Assembly: GCA_043820045.1 (NCBI GenBank)
Contig: JBDREF010000082.1
Coordinates: 1 to 14,519, forward strand
Direction of reading: 5' to 3'
Source: JBDREF01 sp043820045
GTDB lineage: Bacteria; Planctomycetota; Phycisphaerae; Sedimentisphaerales; Anaerobacaceae
DNA: 14,519 nt
In this document: positions 13,796-14,519 of the stretch, piece by piece
Numbering within the stretch: the stretch's first letter is position 1
Layout: every line of letters begins with the position of its first letter
Position numbers and translations under genes: made by a program
Notes under the pieces: generated by a model
What the model was told of the DNA's origin: nothing
The model's input: only the letters and a program-made list of their open reading frames with translations
The model's database searches: none

Positions 13796-13824
13796 AGCAT
13801 ATTCTGAATTCGAGTGTTTATCAA
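13796..13824 (-). promoter_or_regulatory. Promoter for the aldo/keto reductase-purB-pyrE run
   Basis: On the complement, TTGATA (13819-13824), a 17-base spacer and TATGCT (13796-13801) give a reasonable sigma70-type site about 30 bases before the reductase ATG at 13758. A GTGTT/AACAC inverted repeat with a 4-base loop overlaps the -35 and could be a weak operator. Confidence 0.45.
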
Positions 13825-13855
13825 CACCTTGCCAACGCAGAAGTCGGCAAAATAC

Positions 13856-14519
13856 TCAATCTGCTAAAACGACATACGTACCTCCCACCTTTGTGTCGAA
13901 CTCGATGATTGACGCGGCGACAGTCGTCGCCTTGGGACCCAGCAGTCCGGATTCGAGCTTAATCGGTGCGGAAGAGCGGACGCGGCATTTTCCGCCGAGC
14001 TTTGAAAGTATCTTTGCTCTGCTGAGTCTGCCGTCCTTCCAGGCAATGTCCAGTTCGAAGCCGCCACGGGCACGCAGGCCTTTGACGCTCCCGCTCGACC
14101 ATGCCTTCGGCAGGGCGGGCAGCAGGTGGATTTCGCCGGCGTGGCTTTGCAGCAGCATCTCTGCGATTGCCGCCGTGCCGCCAAAGTTGCCGTCAATCTG
14201 GAAGGGTGGATGGGTGTCGAATAGATTGGGCAGCGTTGATTTTGCAAGCAGCGCAAGCAGATTTTCATGAGCCTTATTTCTGTCGCGCAGGCGGGCCCAG
14301 AAGTTGATTATCCAGGCTCTGCTCCAGCCGGTGTGTCCGCCGCCGTGCGAGAGGCGGTACTCTAACGATTTTCGCGCTGCCGTCGCCAGGTCCGGCGTGC
14401 CGGTTACGCTTATCTGTTTGCCGGGGTGCAGCGCGAAAAGGTGCGAGACGTGCCGATGGCCTGGCTCGGGTTCTTCGAACTGCTCGTTCCATTCCATCAG
14501 TCGACCGTCCGGGCCTATC
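13856..14519 (-). CDS. GH95 alpha-L-fucosidase, C-terminal part
   Basis: The gene enters from the right edge (frame open to base 14518) and stops with TGA at 13856-13858; about 220 residues are visible. It shows the conserved core end of glycoside hydrolase family 95: GRLMEWNEQFEEPEPGHRHV and SHLFALHPG, then GGGHTGWSRAWIINFWARL, then THPPFQIDGNFGGTAAIAEMLL, whose Asp in QIDGNFG I take to be the conserved catalytic-site residue. After the (alpha/alpha)6 barrel comes the C-terminal beta-sandwich (EIHLLPALPKAWSSGSVKGLRARGG). The family removes alpha-1,2-linked fucose (some members galactose) with inversion. The acid residue and any signal peptide lie outside the window. In sequence it is a typical member from polysaccharide-degrading bacteria; exact specificity cannot be told. 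It ends about 32 bases before the reductase promoter. Confidence 0.93.
   Translation of the reverse strand, partial: IGPDGRLMEWNEQFEEPEPGHRHVSHLFALHPGKQISVTGTPDLATAARKSLEYRLSHGGGHTGWSRAWIINFWARLRDRNKAHENLLALLAKSTLPNLFDTHPPFQIDGNFGGTAAIAEMLLQSHAGEIHLLPALPKAWSSGSVKGLRARGGFELDIAWKDGRLSRAKILSKLGGKCRVRSSAPIKLESGLLGPKATTVAASIIEFDTKVGGTYVVLAD

Noticed and set aside
1..14519. CRISPR array, insertion sequence, tRNA, rRNA or prophage genes
   Set aside because: I looked for regular direct repeats, transposase motifs, cloverleaf-like ends and phage proteins, and saw none.

Overview
This window looks like a chromosomal segment of a moderately GC-rich bacterium. The best guess is a member of the Planctomycetota (Phycisphaerae/Sedimentisphaerales type). 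The grounds are polysaccharide hydrolases (GH5, GH95) at both edges, a SecG with a long acidic tail, many starts with weak or no Shine-Dalgarno, and the order yicC-gmk-rpoZ-coaC-coaB next to secG and tpiA. The taxonomic call is inference only, because no rRNA or tRNA gene is visible.

Layout, left to right. (1) The 3' end of a GH5-type glycoside hydrolase (+) runs off the left edge. A hairpin separates it from a convergent, translationally coupled pair (-): a four-helix membrane protein followed by a small XRE-type repressor. A good promoter for that pair overlaps a 23-bp imperfect palindrome, a likely autoregulatory operator. A second, plus-strand promoter-like sequence shares the palindrome and is followed by an intrinsic-terminator-like hairpin. 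(2) A zinc-ribbon/bPH2-domain membrane protein (+). (3) A visibly AT-rich patch (about 2.1-3.3 kb, -) holds dCTP deaminase and an unknown 90-residue protein, with two tandem promoter-like sequences and a long leader. (4) An O6-alkylguanine-DNA alkyltransferase (-). (5) A long housekeeping run on +: pheA (chorismate mutase/prephenate dehydratase/ACT), tpiA, secG, yicC, gmk, rpoZ, coaC and coaB. The usually fused CoaBC is split here, with a 9-bp stem-loop exactly at the junction. (6) A convergent run on -, in transcription order: GH95 alpha-fucosidase (5' end outside the window), aldo/keto reductase, purB, pyrE and ald.

Together the genes cover aromatic amino acid and alanine metabolism, glycolysis, purine and pyrimidine synthesis, dCTP/dUTP balance, guanylate supply, coenzyme A synthesis, transcription and protein export, plus direct DNA repair. 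I see no CRISPR array, insertion sequence, prophage, tRNA or rRNA. Nothing here is clearly a new multi-gene system. The best leads are the palindrome-controlled repressor/membrane-protein locus with its possible small RNA, the AT-rich dcd plus unknown-gene patch, and the hairpin at the coaC/coaB split.
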